From: JAWKUK01 sp041398605
Lineage (GTDB): Bacteria; Planctomycetota; UBA1135; GCA-002686595
DNA length: 64,000 nt
Reading direction: 5' to 3'
Assembly: GCA_041398605.1 (NCBI GenBank)
Contig: JAWKUK010000011.1
Location: 241,524-305,523, forward strand
Shown: one piece after another, positions 9,901 through 18,360 of the stretch
Position numbering within the stretch: position 1 is the first letter of the stretch
How the letters are laid out: the number at the start of each line of letters is the position of its first letter
The notes under the pieces: model-generated
What the model was told of the DNA's origin: nothing
What the model saw: the letters and a program-made list of their open reading frames with translations, nothing else
Database searches by the model: none
Made by a program: the position numbers and the translations under genes

Positions 9901-10574
9901 GCGGCGCGCGTCCAGCCGCGTGTCGCGAGGGCGAGCGTCGTCGGCCCTCGGCCTTGGAAGCGGGCGACGAGGTCGGTCAGCGCGTACAGCACGTGCGGGG
10001 GCGACAGCGCGCCCGGCGGCGATGGCGCGACGTCGCTGGGCAGCAGCGCGCGCACGAGGCCGTCGCGGCGCAGGGCGAGGCGGCCCGGCATCAGCAGCAG
10101 CGCGACCTCCTCGAGGCCGATGACGGTCAGCGTCGGCTGTGGGTCGTCTCCGCTCGGCTGGAAGCCGCACTCTTCGTCCAGGGCGCGCACCCACGCGGCG
10201 GCGAGCTCGCCGTCGGGGGCCAGGACCACTCGCTCGCCGATGAACTCGCGCAGCTCGCGCCACGCGTCCGCGGGCGGCGGCGCGTCGGCCAGGGCAGCGG
10301 CGTCGACCCCAAAGCTCTGCCAGAGCCGCTTGTGCACCCCCGCGGCTTCGCCGACGACAAACGGCCGCGTAGCGACCTCGCGCCCCTCCCAGGAGCCGTC
10401 CGCAGCGAGCCGCGCGACCGAGAGCCGTACGAGCCCGTCGAGGCGCGGATCCGGGCCGCTGGACCAGGGCACGAGGCACGCGAGCCCAGCGGGCCCGAGC
10501 GCCCCCGACCAAGGCGGGCGCGGACCGCCTCCCTGCCCGTGGGGCGGCGGCGTGGGAGGCTCGGGGGCGTGCAT
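6942..10574 (-). CDS. DinG/XPD-family ATP-dependent DNA helicase with degenerate exonuclease-like N-terminus
   Basis: The start is taken at the Met opening MHAPEPPTPPPHGQ, giving about 1210 residues; the frame is open 43 codons further upstream, but that part is unlike protein. Walker A HAPTGTGKT lies near residues 366-374. Four cysteines follow in HSLCWR and AGCCSHADDRQRC, as in the iron-sulphur cluster of XPD/DinG. The DEAH box is replaced by DECEH (IIFDECEH). C-terminal motifs include GRILALFTSL, GVDTFWYGADFPGD and RQGFGRLMRR. Residues 30-200 resemble the DEDD exonuclease fused to DinG in some bacteria, but the D-E-T catalytic start is absent. The last ~90 residues are Pro/Gln/Gly-rich. 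Its likely role is repair or replication-linked unwinding. Confidence 0.85.
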   Translation of the reverse strand: MHAPEPPTPPPHGQGGGPRPPWSGALGPAGLACLVPWSSGPDPRLDGLVRLSVARLAADGSWEGREVATRPFVVGEAAGVHKRLWQSFGVDAAALADAPPPADAWRELREFIGERVVLAPDGELAAAWVRALDEECGFQPSGDDPQPTLTVIGLEEVALLLMPGRLALRRDGLVRALLPSDVAPSPPGALSPPHVLYALTDLVARFQGRGPTTLALATRGWTRAAQTFQATDVDAARRLRIVMDLVDRPSRWSRDLVELARVELNDELLTRASTIELGDEDPLAALDPAWTRDSHHDAAELDSPPLPPDREDPAPFAPEDLRVLDEVFKEHLPTMFGAPGSYRKSQHRVAEAIASALGDDAFILVHAPTGTGKTLAYLLPALLFARRYDMRVGVATYTRALQEQAMDREVPRALAALGRAGQAPGFRVATLKGREHSLCWRALRATSPGRHDEPETWLAWTALALFALSDVDGDLDRFPQRPPIRLTAASPWRARMGALLRQVRARAGCCSHADDRQRCAAEVSRRKAERSHVVITNQAFALARPEFFRRIIFDECEHLHDQAGSAYSTRYALTTALDAVIRISVPNARTSGARGERGGGALDRLKRALPLGSSIADRTDAARGEANQLLLGLGRLERELERYEAWRDERLATLDPRHAHALFRVYAEGLDSGRSDRLHQPNEDDTPSDDGREDEEVDVHAERLSSSTTWDPSEVHARAATRCDTDEAAAPISGLVFARERVAASAGRLDGWLTTLGEELALLHLRRIGRVRRALELGRQDLAELGAALGQWLPVDASVPRLSRGTFHDVERNARGELVLSARVLLPDRLLGREVLPKFASAAFVSATTKLGGSFEIARKYLGLDQLAASIPGVPAGTVTVDYDPAELHREDPNVPPGEVVRPDMPREVRTMSAPEVFDYSRVLIGVPLDLPSPQREREAWLARIGAWLPTFAEHTGGRILALFTSLADVRALAERMAPEFRARSLPLYWQGMEGAGKEELADQFRERVEATLLGVDTFWYGADFPGDTLEVVLIARLPYGVPDRFHFAQCAVLGEGVQRHRIYMPRALSKFRQGFGRLMRRASDRGAVLSLDPRLADRRHAAFLRELPLARSGVPGSERGAAYVQGSLAEVTRATLAHLGRGPRTTQAQLTPSGPLEGAAAAPAHGRQGPPQDPQLGPLPAPQQGLEHGPSAAPERPGPLEIDVDDLPF

Positions 10575-10803
10575 CGACGCGAGAGGGTACGCCGCCGCGC
10601 GGCGCGGAGGCAGTGGCCCGCCGCGTTCAGCCCTCCTTTCGCGCGACGCCGCGCAGCGGGTGCGCCCCACGTCGCGCGCGAGCGCGGGCTGCAGCGCGAG
10701 CACTTCGAGGCGGTCGCGGCCAGACGCTCACTGCTTAGGCCCCCTGACCCGGCCCAGTCCTGTGAAACTATGGTCTCTCAGAGAGTTGATTCGACGTAGG
10801 CCA

Positions 10804-11161
10804 GGTGCCGCATCGAGCAGCCTCGGCCTCGCGCGCGTGCCGAGCGAAGACCGTGTCGTGGAAGGCGTTTGCGGCGGCGCCGCCAGACTCAGGGTCCGCG
10901 CTCCATCGATGACGCAACGCCCAAGGGGAGCGACGAGCCCATTGCCGCACTGGCAGGCACGGGATCACGTTCGGCTTCAGGTCGCGCGTCGACCTCCGCA
11001 ATCCGGCGGCCGCAGCGCGACGGGCACAGAGCGCGGCCCCCGCGGCGATACGCGACCAGGTGGTCCAGCCCGTCGCTTGGGCACCGCGTGCGCCAGAAGG
11101 CGCAGGCGATCGCTGCGCGCAGCTCGCGCTCGACATGAGGCGGCAGCGCGCGGTTGTACCG
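10804..11161 (-). pseudogene. Remnant of an IS91-type transposase, frameshifted and truncated
   Basis: Two minus-strand frames together give the zinc-binding N-terminal part of an IS91-family transposase. From about 11161 one frame reads RYNRALPPHVERELRAAIAC, then LDHLVAYRRGGRALCPSRCG and RRIAE. From about 10983 the adjacent frame continues VIPCLPVRQWARRSPWALRH, then DPESGGAAANAFHDTVFARH. Intact relatives read these blocks in a single frame (roughly 'PYVERELRAYLECG', 'CPSCGGRRMAE', 'PVRQWVLSLPWALR'). The catalytic HUH/tyrosine domain is missing. No IS ends were recognised. It is an old, inactive fragment. Confidence 0.7.
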
Positions 11162-11502
11162 GGGCTGTTTCCAGGAAAGCGCGTTGGCCATCACCACCCG
11201 GGCCATCGAGCAGGACGTGCCTGATCGCCGCATGTGTGAGCGAGGCCTGGCCAGGTTGTCGGTGGGCAAGTCGAGCATCTCTCTGGGATTCAGGCATCGG
11301 CCCTCAAGAGCGGCTAGCCTGTGTGGGCTCGCTCTGCAGCTGCGACCGCCTCCATCCGGCGAGTCGCGCACGCGCCCTCCGCATCGGTGCCAGGCACCAC
11401 GCGGCGCGATGACTGGCAGGGATCGCCGCCAAGCTCAGCGACCACCGCTTTCTCCCAACTTTGCAGGCTTGTTCCCTTCGACGCTCGAGCGTCTTCACTC
11501 CA

Positions 11503-13689
11503 ATGTACCGACTCTCACTGGTCTCCTTCATTCGCGCCTTGCTCGGCCTGACCTGCACGCTCGGTGCAGCCGCCGCGCAAGACCTTCCCCAATCGGTCCG
11601 GCTGCAGATCGAAGCCATCCACCAGGAGAAGCACGCGCGTACGCCCGCAGAGCAGAAGCTGGAATCGAACCTGCTGTACTTGGCGCGCGAGTCCACAGGC
11701 CGGCGCGCTGTCGATGGCGCGCCTTCGATCGTCTCGCGCATCGCCGCTGAACCAGACGGGCGCGTCGTCGTCGATCTCGCCTGCAAGCCCAGCGCAGCGC
11801 TACGCGCGGCGATCGTCGAAGCCGGAGGCGTCGTGGAATTCGAGTCGGTCCGCTTCGAGTCGATCCGCGCGCGCGTGTTTCCGACTGCGCTTCTCGAGCT
11901 GAGCCGCCGCGCCGATGTGGCGCGCATCCGCAAGGGTCACCAGCCGACCCGTCACACGGGCTCGGTGACGAGCGAGGGCGACGTGGCCCACAACGCGGCA
12001 GCCTCACGGACGACGTTTAGCGTGGATGGCACCGGGGTCAAGGTCGGAGTCATCTCCGATAGCGCCGACGGCTCCGCCAACTCGATCAGCCTCGGGGATC
12101 TACCGCCGACGTTCACCGTGTTGCCGGGTCTGTTCGGTAGCGGAAGCGGCGAGGGCACGGCGATGAGCGAGATCGTTCACGACCTGGCGCCGGGGGCGGA
12201 GCTCTTCTTTGCCTCCGCAGAGGGCGGGAAAGCGGCATTCGCCACCTCGATCCTGCAGCTTCGCGCGGCTGGCTGCGACATCATCGTCGACGACATTTCC
12301 TATCGCAACGAGTGGCAGTTCCAGGACGACGAGATCGGCCAGGCTGTCAACACGGTCGTCGCGAGCGGCGCGGTGTACATCTCTTCGTCTGGCAACGAGG
12401 GCAGCCTCTACCGCAACAACTCGACGACGTGGGAAGGGGACTTCGTCGATGGTGGCGCCGGGGCGGGCCCGCTCGCCGGCGCAGGCCGCGTGCACAGCTT
12501 CGGGAGCCAGACGTGGAACGCCATGGTCAGCGACACTTCGGACGGCACGCTGCAATGGAGCGACGAGTACAACTCGTCGAGCAACGACTATGACCTGTTT
12601 GTGCTCGATGCCGCTGGAGCGGCCGTCGTGTCGTCATCGACGGACCCCCAGAACGGGACGCAGGAGCCGTTCGAATTCGTCTACGGCGTACAGCCCGGAG
12701 AGCGGATCGTGGTGGTGAAGTTCGGCGCTTCGGCAGCTGATCGCTACCTGCGGCTCTCCTTCACCGGCGGCCCCCTGCTCATCGGAACCGCGGGCCAGAC
12801 CATCGGCCACGCCGGAACGCCGAACTGCATCTGCGTCGCGGCGAGCGAAGCCCCGGCCGTCTTCCCGAACCCGTTCTCGACCGCGTCGATGACGGAGAAC
12901 TCGTCGTCGGACGGTCCACACAAGATGTTCTACCTTCCGAACGGCACGCCGATCACGCCCGGTAACTTCCTCGCGAGCGGCGGCATGACCGTCCAGACGC
13001 CAGCGCTGACCGCCGCGGACGGCGTGGTCACGACGCTGCCGACGAACAGCGGGCTCAACCCGTTCTATGGAACTAGCGCGGCCGCGCCGCACGCGGCAGC
13101 GATCGCAGCGCTGGTCAAGCAGCGCAACCCGTCGCTCACGAACACGGAGATTCGTTCGATCCTCGAGTCCAGCTGCCTCGACATCGAGGCGCCTGGGTTC
13201 GAGAACAACAGCGGCAACGGGATCCTGATGGCGGACCTCGCCCTCGCGGCCGTCCCGGCCGCGCCGATCGGCTCTGCTTACTGCCTCGCGGTTCCGAACT
13301 CCACGGGCCTCCCGGGCACGATCGCTGCGTTCGGGTCCACCATGGTGGCACAGAATGACGTGACGCTCGTCGCCGAGCAGCTGCCTGTGAACGCCTACGC
13401 GTTCTTCCTGGCTTCCATGACCCAGGCCTTCGTTCCGCTCCATATGGGCGGCCTGGGGACCTTGTGCCTCGGTGGGTCGATCGGTCGCGGCGTGGGCGGG
13501 CAGATCTACTTCAGCGGGGCGGCTGGCGTCATCGAGGCCACCGCGAACCTCACGGCCATGCCGACCCCCACGGGGCCGGTCGCCGTCCTCGCGGGCCAGA
13601 CCTGGAACTTTCAGGCGTGGTCGCGCGACTCCGTGGCGGGTGTGTCAACCAGCAACTTCACGAACGGCGTGCAGGTGGTCTTCCAGTGA
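11503..13689 (+). CDS. Secreted S8/S53-like serine peptidase with shared C-terminal domain
   Basis: The start is set at the Met opening MYRLSLVSFIRALLGL, giving a signal peptide that ends near GAAAAQ; the product is 728 residues. The subtilisin fold is shown by VGVISDS (Asp186), the oxyanion region YISSSGNEG, and FYGTSAAAPHAAA (catalytic Ser525). The usual HGT histidine motif is missing; instead GEGTAMSEIVHDLAPGA puts a glutamate (Glu217) in that place, as in 'S53-like' subtilases with an E/D/S triad. The last 136 residues form a module also found in four other secreted proteins of the window. A strong hairpin follows the gene. It is probably extracellular or surface-bound. Confidence 0.9.
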   Translation: MYRLSLVSFIRALLGLTCTLGAAAAQDLPQSVRLQIEAIHQEKHARTPAEQKLESNLLYLARESTGRRAVDGAPSIVSRIAAEPDGRVVVDLACKPSAALRAAIVEAGGVVEFESVRFESIRARVFPTALLELSRRADVARIRKGHQPTRHTGSVTSEGDVAHNAAASRTTFSVDGTGVKVGVISDSADGSANSISLGDLPPTFTVLPGLFGSGSGEGTAMSEIVHDLAPGAELFFASAEGGKAAFATSILQLRAAGCDIIVDDISYRNEWQFQDDEIGQAVNTVVASGAVYISSSGNEGSLYRNNSTTWEGDFVDGGAGAGPLAGAGRVHSFGSQTWNAMVSDTSDGTLQWSDEYNSSSNDYDLFVLDAAGAAVVSSSTDPQNGTQEPFEFVYGVQPGERIVVVKFGASAADRYLRLSFTGGPLLIGTAGQTIGHAGTPNCICVAASEAPAVFPNPFSTASMTENSSSDGPHKMFYLPNGTPITPGNFLASGGMTVQTPALTAADGVVTTLPTNSGLNPFYGTSAAAPHAAAIAALVKQRNPSLTNTEIRSILESSCLDIEAPGFENNSGNGILMADLALAAVPAAPIGSAYCLAVPNSTGLPGTIAAFGSTMVAQNDVTLVAEQLPVNAYAFFLASMTQAFVPLHMGGLGTLCLGGSIGRGVGGQIYFSGAAGVIEATANLTAMPTPTGPVAVLAGQTWNFQAWSRDSVAGVSTSNFTNGVQVVFQ
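13279..13686 (+). other. C-terminal shared domain, copy 1 (protease)
   Basis: The 136 residues before the stop begin at YCLAVPNSTG. They contain TLCLGGSIGR, MPTPTGP, GQTWNFQAWSRD and STSNFTNG. The same motif order ends the proteins at 13997-16867, 44860-46431, 52804-54027 and, more divergently, 50770-52647. Confidence 0.85.
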
Positions 13690-13763
13690 TGGAGCTGGCC
13701 TGAACGACGCGCTGCGGCCTCTTCCTGCGCTGGAATGAGCTCGCAGCGCTTCAAGGGTCTCGC

Positions 13764-13807
13764 AGCGCCCCCGCGATCTCGCCTCAGGGCGAGGCCGCGG
13801 GGGCGCT
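13764..13807 (+). terminator. Strong hairpin after the secreted protease gene
   Basis: Perfect 12-bp arms (agcgcccccgcg / cgcgggggcgct) enclose a second short stem, ctcgcc/gggcgag. It lies 75 bp after the protease stop. Only a weak T-rich tract follows, so termination is inferred from the stem. Confidence 0.6.
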
Positions 13808-13996
13808 CCTGTTGGTTGTCGGGCGTCAAGATCACTCGCTCTTCGATGAAGTGGCGTCGCTCGAGGTCCCGCTCTGACAGGTCCAGGGCCGCACTCGGCC
13901 GAGTACGTCCATCTCGTCCAGGTCTTGGAATCGGTCCCCCACGGATGGCCGCCAGGGGCCTGCTGCGCGCTGGCACGTGGTTTGCACCGAAGTGGC

Positions 13997-16867
13997 ATGC
14001 AAGTACCGACCCTCGGCGCGAGCCTGCACACCAGAACCACCGGAGCGCCACAGGTCGCCCCGCGACGGCGCCGCGCTTCGGTGCTCGTCTTCGGGTCGCT
14101 CTGCGCCCTCGCCGTCTCGCCGTCGACCGCCGCTCAGGGCCCGTTCGAAGCGTGGCGCGCCTTCAGCGTCGGCGATGCCGCAGGTAGCGCGAGCGCTCCT
14201 ACGCTCGAGCCCGCGGCCGGCCTGCACCCGAGCGCCGCTGCCCTCGGTGACCTCAACGGGGATGGTCGCCCGGACTTGGCGGTCGTGTCCTGGTTCCAGG
14301 CGCCGACGCTCTCCGTTTCCCTCGCCACCGACAAAGGCCTCGCAGCTCCGGTGCACTACGCGTCACCTGCCGCCCAGGCGGTCCTGATGGCGGACGTCGA
14401 TGGCGATGGGGACCTCGACCTCGTGGTCTCCGAGTTTGGGAACAACGGCGAGGTCACGACGCTGGCCGTCCATCGCAACCAGGGAGACGGGACGCTCGCG
14501 GCGCCGACGCGGACGGTCGTCGGGCAGGGCCTGCGAGGGCTCGCAGCGGGCGACTTCGACCGCGACGGGGACATCGACATCGCGGTCGCGCGCCACGGCG
14601 GCAATGTCGCCGTCGGGACCACGGTCAGCGTGCTCTTGAACTCGGGCACAGGGACCTTCCCGAGCCGCGTCACTGTGCCGGCCGCGGATCCGACCGCGAG
14701 TCCGTTCGCCATTCGCCCCTGGCGGATCGCCGCGGGAGACATGGACGCGGACGGAGACCTCGACCTCGTCGTTGCATGCGGTGTGCAGCGCTTGAGCGTC
14801 CTGCGCAACGACACGCCAGCGCCGGGCGGCGCCCTCCAGTTCGCGCCGGCGGTGACGCACTCGATCCCTGGAGCGATCCCGGATGTCGACTCGGGGGTCG
14901 CGTTGCTCGACCTGGACGGTGACGGCGACCTCGATGTCGCTTATTCCAGCGCATCGACGCGGATGAACCCGCCGGGGGCGACGAGCCCGGGCGCAGTGGC
15001 GCTCTTCTCGAACGACGGGCTCGGGGGCCTAGGCCCCGCCCTGCTGGCGCCGACCACGAGCTTCTCTGTCGGTCACGCGGCGCTCACCGCGGCGGACTTC
15101 GACGCGGACGGGTACGACGACCTCGCCGTCATCACCGCGAGCGGCTTCGCGACCTTGAAGAACCGCGCGGCGCCCTTCGTCTCGACGGCGAGCCTCGGGC
15201 CGGGGACGTGGCGCGCGTGTGGCGAGGCGCCGTGCTCGGTGCTCGCAGGCGACAGCGACCTCGACGGCGCGCTGGACCTGTGGACGGTCGATGCGGGGTC
15301 CGCGACGGCCTCCATCCATCGGAACGAAGGCCAGATGACGTTCCCCCCGGCCCCGACGTTCGACCATGGCAACATCGGGCAACGAGACCTTGCGCTCGGC
15401 GATCTCGACGGTGACGGCGACCTCGACGTGGCTTTGGTCGGCGGCCTCTCCGGCTTTGGCGGCGTCCTCCGGGTCTCCAGGAACGCGGGCGATGGGACCT
15501 TCTCCGCGCCAACGAACTACTCGACGCCGCGCGCAGGGCGGCGCGTGCAGCTCGTCGACCTCGATGTGGACGGCGACCTAGACCTCGCGTGGATCGACGA
15601 TCCGGACGGCCCGCCCTATGACCTCGAGACGCGCCTCAACGACGGCACCGGATCGTTCGGTCCGCAGCAGTCTTGGACCTTGTCGACGTGCGGCTCCTGG
15701 GACCTGACGCTCGTCGACGTCGACTCGGACGGCGACCCTGACGCTGTCGTCGCCGAGGCGTTGAACTGCTTCGGCTCCGTTCAGAACTCGCTGTACGTGG
15801 CGGAGAACGTGGGCGGCGGCGCCTTCGCCGCGCCGGTCCTCTTGGCCGACGGCGCGTGGGGCGTCGCTGGCGGGGACCTCGACGGGGACGGCGACGTAGA
15901 TCTCGTGACGGCGACGACCTTCGGCGTAGACGTCAGGATGGGGGTCAGCGGCGGCGGCTTCGCGCCTCCGACGACGATCACGTTGCCCGAGGGTCAGCGC
16001 CGGGTCCGCCTCGCCGATCTCGATGGCGATGGCGCCCTCGATGTCGTGACGCAGCAGCAGCGCTCGACGGAGAGCGCCGCGGTCTGGATCCTCATGGGCG
16101 ACGGCGCGGGCGGGTTCGCGAGCCCGCAGCGGCACCGCGCGGCGTACAGCCGTGACTTCAACGGGACGAACTCGATGGACATCGCGGATGTCGACGGGGA
16201 CGGCGACTTGGACGTCGTGGTCGCGAACGGAGCGTCCAGTGACATCTCGCTCTTGCGCAACGATGGCCTGGGAGGGTTCACCCCTCACGAGCGCTTCGGC
16301 GCGGCCGGCTCGGTCCTGGACGTCGACCTAGGTGACGTCACTGGCGACGGCGTGCCGGATGCCGTGGTGCTCGGCACGATCGCGAACGAGGGCTCACGCT
16401 ACGGGTTCAGCGTCCTCGCTGGCGCGGCGAACGGCGCGATCGGCGCGTCGGAGTGCGGCCCGGCCGCGCTGAATGCCTCCGGCCGTCGCGGCGTGATCTC
16501 GGCCACCGGCTTCCCGACGCTGCTCGCCAACAACATCGTCTTGAGGGCAGAGGGGCTGACACAGCTCGCGTTCGGCTACTTCATCGCGAGCCGCGACGCG
16601 GGCCTCGTGGTCATGCCGGGCGGCAGCGCCGGCACCCTCTGCTTGGGCGGTTCGATCGGGCGGGTCGTCGGCGGGGCGATCGCGAACACCGGCGCGGCCG
16701 GCTCGATGGCCGCCAACGTCGACGCGCTCTCGATGCCAAGCCCGACCGGCAGCGTCGCCGTCGCGCCTGGCGAGACGTGGAGGTTCCAATGCTGGTTCCG
16801 CGACGCGTCGCCAGCGGGGAGCGCCACGTCAAACTTCACCGACGCGATCGCGATCCGCTTCGAGTGA
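13997..16867 (+). CDS. Secreted FG-GAP/VCBS repeat protein with shared C-terminal domain
   Basis: The start is chosen at MQVPTLGASLHTRTTGAPQV, followed by an RRRR stretch and hydrophobic ASVLVFGSLCALAVS ending in TAAQG: a signal peptide with a long n-region. The 956-residue product is built of many FG-GAP/VCBS repeats, each with a calcium-type D-x-[DN]-x-DG loop (DLNGDGRPDLAV, DVDGDGDLDLVV, DLDGDGDVDLVT and others). This predicts a large beta-propeller, Ca2+-binding extracellular protein. The last 138 residues (from 16451) are the shared C-terminal module, with TLCLGGSIGR and ATSNFTDA. It lies 307 bp after the protease and may be separately transcribed. Function is unknown; adhesion or binding is likely for the family. 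Confidence 0.88.
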   Translation: MQVPTLGASLHTRTTGAPQVAPRRRRASVLVFGSLCALAVSPSTAAQGPFEAWRAFSVGDAAGSASAPTLEPAAGLHPSAAALGDLNGDGRPDLAVVSWFQAPTLSVSLATDKGLAAPVHYASPAAQAVLMADVDGDGDLDLVVSEFGNNGEVTTLAVHRNQGDGTLAAPTRTVVGQGLRGLAAGDFDRDGDIDIAVARHGGNVAVGTTVSVLLNSGTGTFPSRVTVPAADPTASPFAIRPWRIAAGDMDADGDLDLVVACGVQRLSVLRNDTPAPGGALQFAPAVTHSIPGAIPDVDSGVALLDLDGDGDLDVAYSSASTRMNPPGATSPGAVALFSNDGLGGLGPALLAPTTSFSVGHAALTAADFDADGYDDLAVITASGFATLKNRAAPFVSTASLGPGTWRACGEAPCSVLAGDSDLDGALDLWTVDAGSATASIHRNEGQMTFPPAPTFDHGNIGQRDLALGDLDGDGDLDVALVGGLSGFGGVLRVSRNAGDGTFSAPTNYSTPRAGRRVQLVDLDVDGDLDLAWIDDPDGPPYDLETRLNDGTGSFGPQQSWTLSTCGSWDLTLVDVDSDGDPDAVVAEALNCFGSVQNSLYVAENVGGGAFAAPVLLADGAWGVAGGDLDGDGDVDLVTATTFGVDVRMGVSGGGFAPPTTITLPEGQRRVRLADLDGDGALDVVTQQQRSTESAAVWILMGDGAGGFASPQRHRAAYSRDFNGTNSMDIADVDGDGDLDVVVANGASSDISLLRNDGLGGFTPHERFGAAGSVLDVDLGDVTGDGVPDAVVLGTIANEGSRYGFSVLAGAANGAIGASECGPAALNASGRRGVISATGFPTLLANNIVLRAEGLTQLAFGYFIASRDAGLVVMPGGSAGTLCLGGSIGRVVGGAIANTGAAGSMAANVDALSMPSPTGSVAVAPGETWRFQCWFRDASPAGSATSNFTDAIAIRFE
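16451..16864 (+). other. C-terminal shared domain, copy 2 (FG-GAP protein)
   Basis: The 138 residues start at ECGPAALNASG and contain AFGYFIASRD, GTLCLGGSIGR, MPSPTG, GETWRFQCWFRD and ATSNFTDA. They end one residue after the IRF of the domain edge. Confidence 0.85.
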
Positions 16868-16986
16868 CAGGTGCGCGAGCCGATCGGACCCGCGCCATGC
16901 TTCGGCTGGAGCGCACCGCCTTGCCACGGGTGCGCCTCCGACGGCTGTGCCGACGGAGGACCACCAGCGGCAGCGGCGCGCCGCGT

Positions 16987-17655
16987 TCAGTCGTTCTTGC
17001 GCTCGACGCGCCGGAACGGGTGCGCCCAGTTCGCGAGCGAGCGCGGGCTGCGGCTCTGGATCCAGACGCGGCCGCGGCCCGAGAAGCGGAGCAGCAGTTG
17101 GTCGCTGAATAGGAACGACCGGATGCGGCGCGCGCGGGTCACGCGGTATTCAAGGGTCGGCTCCCACGCGACGGCATAGCCGTTGTCGACGACGTACTCG
17201 CCGTCGACATCGACGGGCTGGATATCGCCGTAGGACGCGAAGAAGAGCACCCCGTGGCCCGTGCAGCGCAGGACAAAGACGCCCTCGCTGAACAGGCCCT
17301 TCAGCCCTTGGAACTTCGAGTTGACCTCGACGGTCGGCGCAGAGGCCAGGTAGGCGCCGCGCTCCAATAGCAACTCGCCGTTGAGCTCGTGCGCGATCAC
17401 ATCGCCCGCAGGACCCGGGGCGAGCGCGATCCGCCCGCCCGGACCCCGCGCGGTGTACGTGTTCTGGAAGAACGACTCGCCGCTCAAGAGCTTGCGCTTC
17501 AGGCCCGTCAAGAGGCCGCCGCGCGTCGAGGTCGCGACGTCGAGCGCGCCCTCCATCCACGCCATGGCGCCCGACTCCGCGACGAGCGTGTCCCCGGCGT
17601 CGAGCTGGACGTCGACGTAGCCATAGCTCGGGCTCTGTTCGATGGTGTAACGCAT
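16987..17655 (-). CDS. AIM24/TIGR00266 family protein (third of three tandem copies)
   Basis: The start ATG at 17655 opens MRYTIEQSPSYGYVDVQL; the open frame upstream of it is only the shadow of the neighbouring paralogue. The 222-residue product is a single AIM24 domain, a beta-rich fold related to the TRAP-like/tryptophan-RNA-binding attenuator family. Typical parts are LDAGDTLVAESGAMAWM, the Gly-rich GGLLTGLKRKLLSGESFF, and FSGRGRVWIQSRSP near the C-terminus. No signal peptide is seen. Bacterial AIM24 proteins have no firmly established role. It starts 2 bp after the stop of the middle copy, so all three copies are probably one operon. Confidence 0.88.
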   Translation of the reverse strand: MRYTIEQSPSYGYVDVQLDAGDTLVAESGAMAWMEGALDVATSTRGGLLTGLKRKLLSGESFFQNTYTARGPGGRIALAPGPAGDVIAHELNGELLLERGAYLASAPTVEVNSKFQGLKGLFSEGVFVLRCTGHGVLFFASYGDIQPVDVDGEYVVDNGYAVAWEPTLEYRVTRARRIRSFLFSDQLLLRFSGRGRVWIQSRSPRSLANWAHPFRRVERKND

Positions 17656-17657
17656 GC

Positions 17658-18350
17658 TCAGCTCCGGCGCGGGGGCAAGTGACGGCCCAGGAGTCCGCCG
17701 AACTCCTTTGGGTTGTGCGATTGGACCAGCAGCTTGCCGTGGCCCTTGAAGTGCAGCACAAAGCCTTCGCCTGCGAGGTACGACTGCACCCAAGAGCCCG
17801 CGACCTTCGACAGCGTGTAATCGAGCTGCGACTCGAACGCGACCACGTGCCCGGTGTCGACGATCAGCTCGCCGTCGACCTCGACCTCCGTGATGTGCCC
17901 ATAGGCGTTGACCAGCAGGTCGCCCTCGCCCGTGACCTTGACGAAGAAGAGGCGCTCGCCGCTGAAGAGCCCCTTCAGGCCCTGGAACTCGAGGTCCAGC
18001 GAGAGGTGCGCGTCCGAGCCCAAATAGCTGCCGCCGGCGCACGTCCAACCCGCTGCGCGCGACACCGCGACATGGCGCACCTCGCCCTGCAACGTCGGGG
18101 AGAGACCCACTTCGCCGGCTTGGCCATTGTCGACGGTGTAGGTCGAAAGGAAGAAGCTGTCCCCGGCGATCAAGCGCTTGAGGCCGCCCAGCACGCCGCC
18201 GGCGCCGCCCTTGGGCCGCGTCGTGACGTCGATGTCGATGTTGCTCGAGGCGCGGAACATCGCGCTCGACTCGGATTGAAAGCGCTCGCCAGGCTGCAAA
18301 TGGACGAGCGCCGAGGTGAACGCGCCGCGCGCGAGGATGTCGATCTTCAT
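17658..18350 (-). CDS. AIM24 family protein (second of three tandem copies)
   Basis: The start is chosen at the Met opening MKIDILARGAFTSALVHL, seven codons inside the longest frame, because paralogues begin at this point; the product is 230 residues. Family features are LQPGERFQSESSAMFR, the Gly-rich GGVLGGLKRLIAGDSFFLST, VDGELIVDTGHVVAFE and HGKLLVQSHNP. It lacks the 'EAGAM' glutamate-rich turn of the other two copies (SESSAM instead) and is the most divergent of the three. It lies 10 bp after copy one and 2 bp before copy three. No signal peptide or membrane segment is visible. Confidence 0.87.
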   Translation of the reverse strand: MKIDILARGAFTSALVHLQPGERFQSESSAMFRASSNIDIDVTTRPKGGAGGVLGGLKRLIAGDSFFLSTYTVDNGQAGEVGLSPTLQGEVRHVAVSRAAGWTCAGGSYLGSDAHLSLDLEFQGLKGLFSGERLFFVKVTGEGDLLVNAYGHITEVEVDGELIVDTGHVVAFESQLDYTLSKVAGSWVQSYLAGEGFVLHFKGHGKLLVQSHNPKEFGGLLGRHLPPRRS

Positions 18351-18360
18351 GGCGCGCCTC

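Noticed and set aside
16868..16986. Possible terminator hairpin between the FG-GAP and AIM24 genes
   Set aside because: Only a short imperfect stem is visible (cctccg/cggagg), too weak to list.
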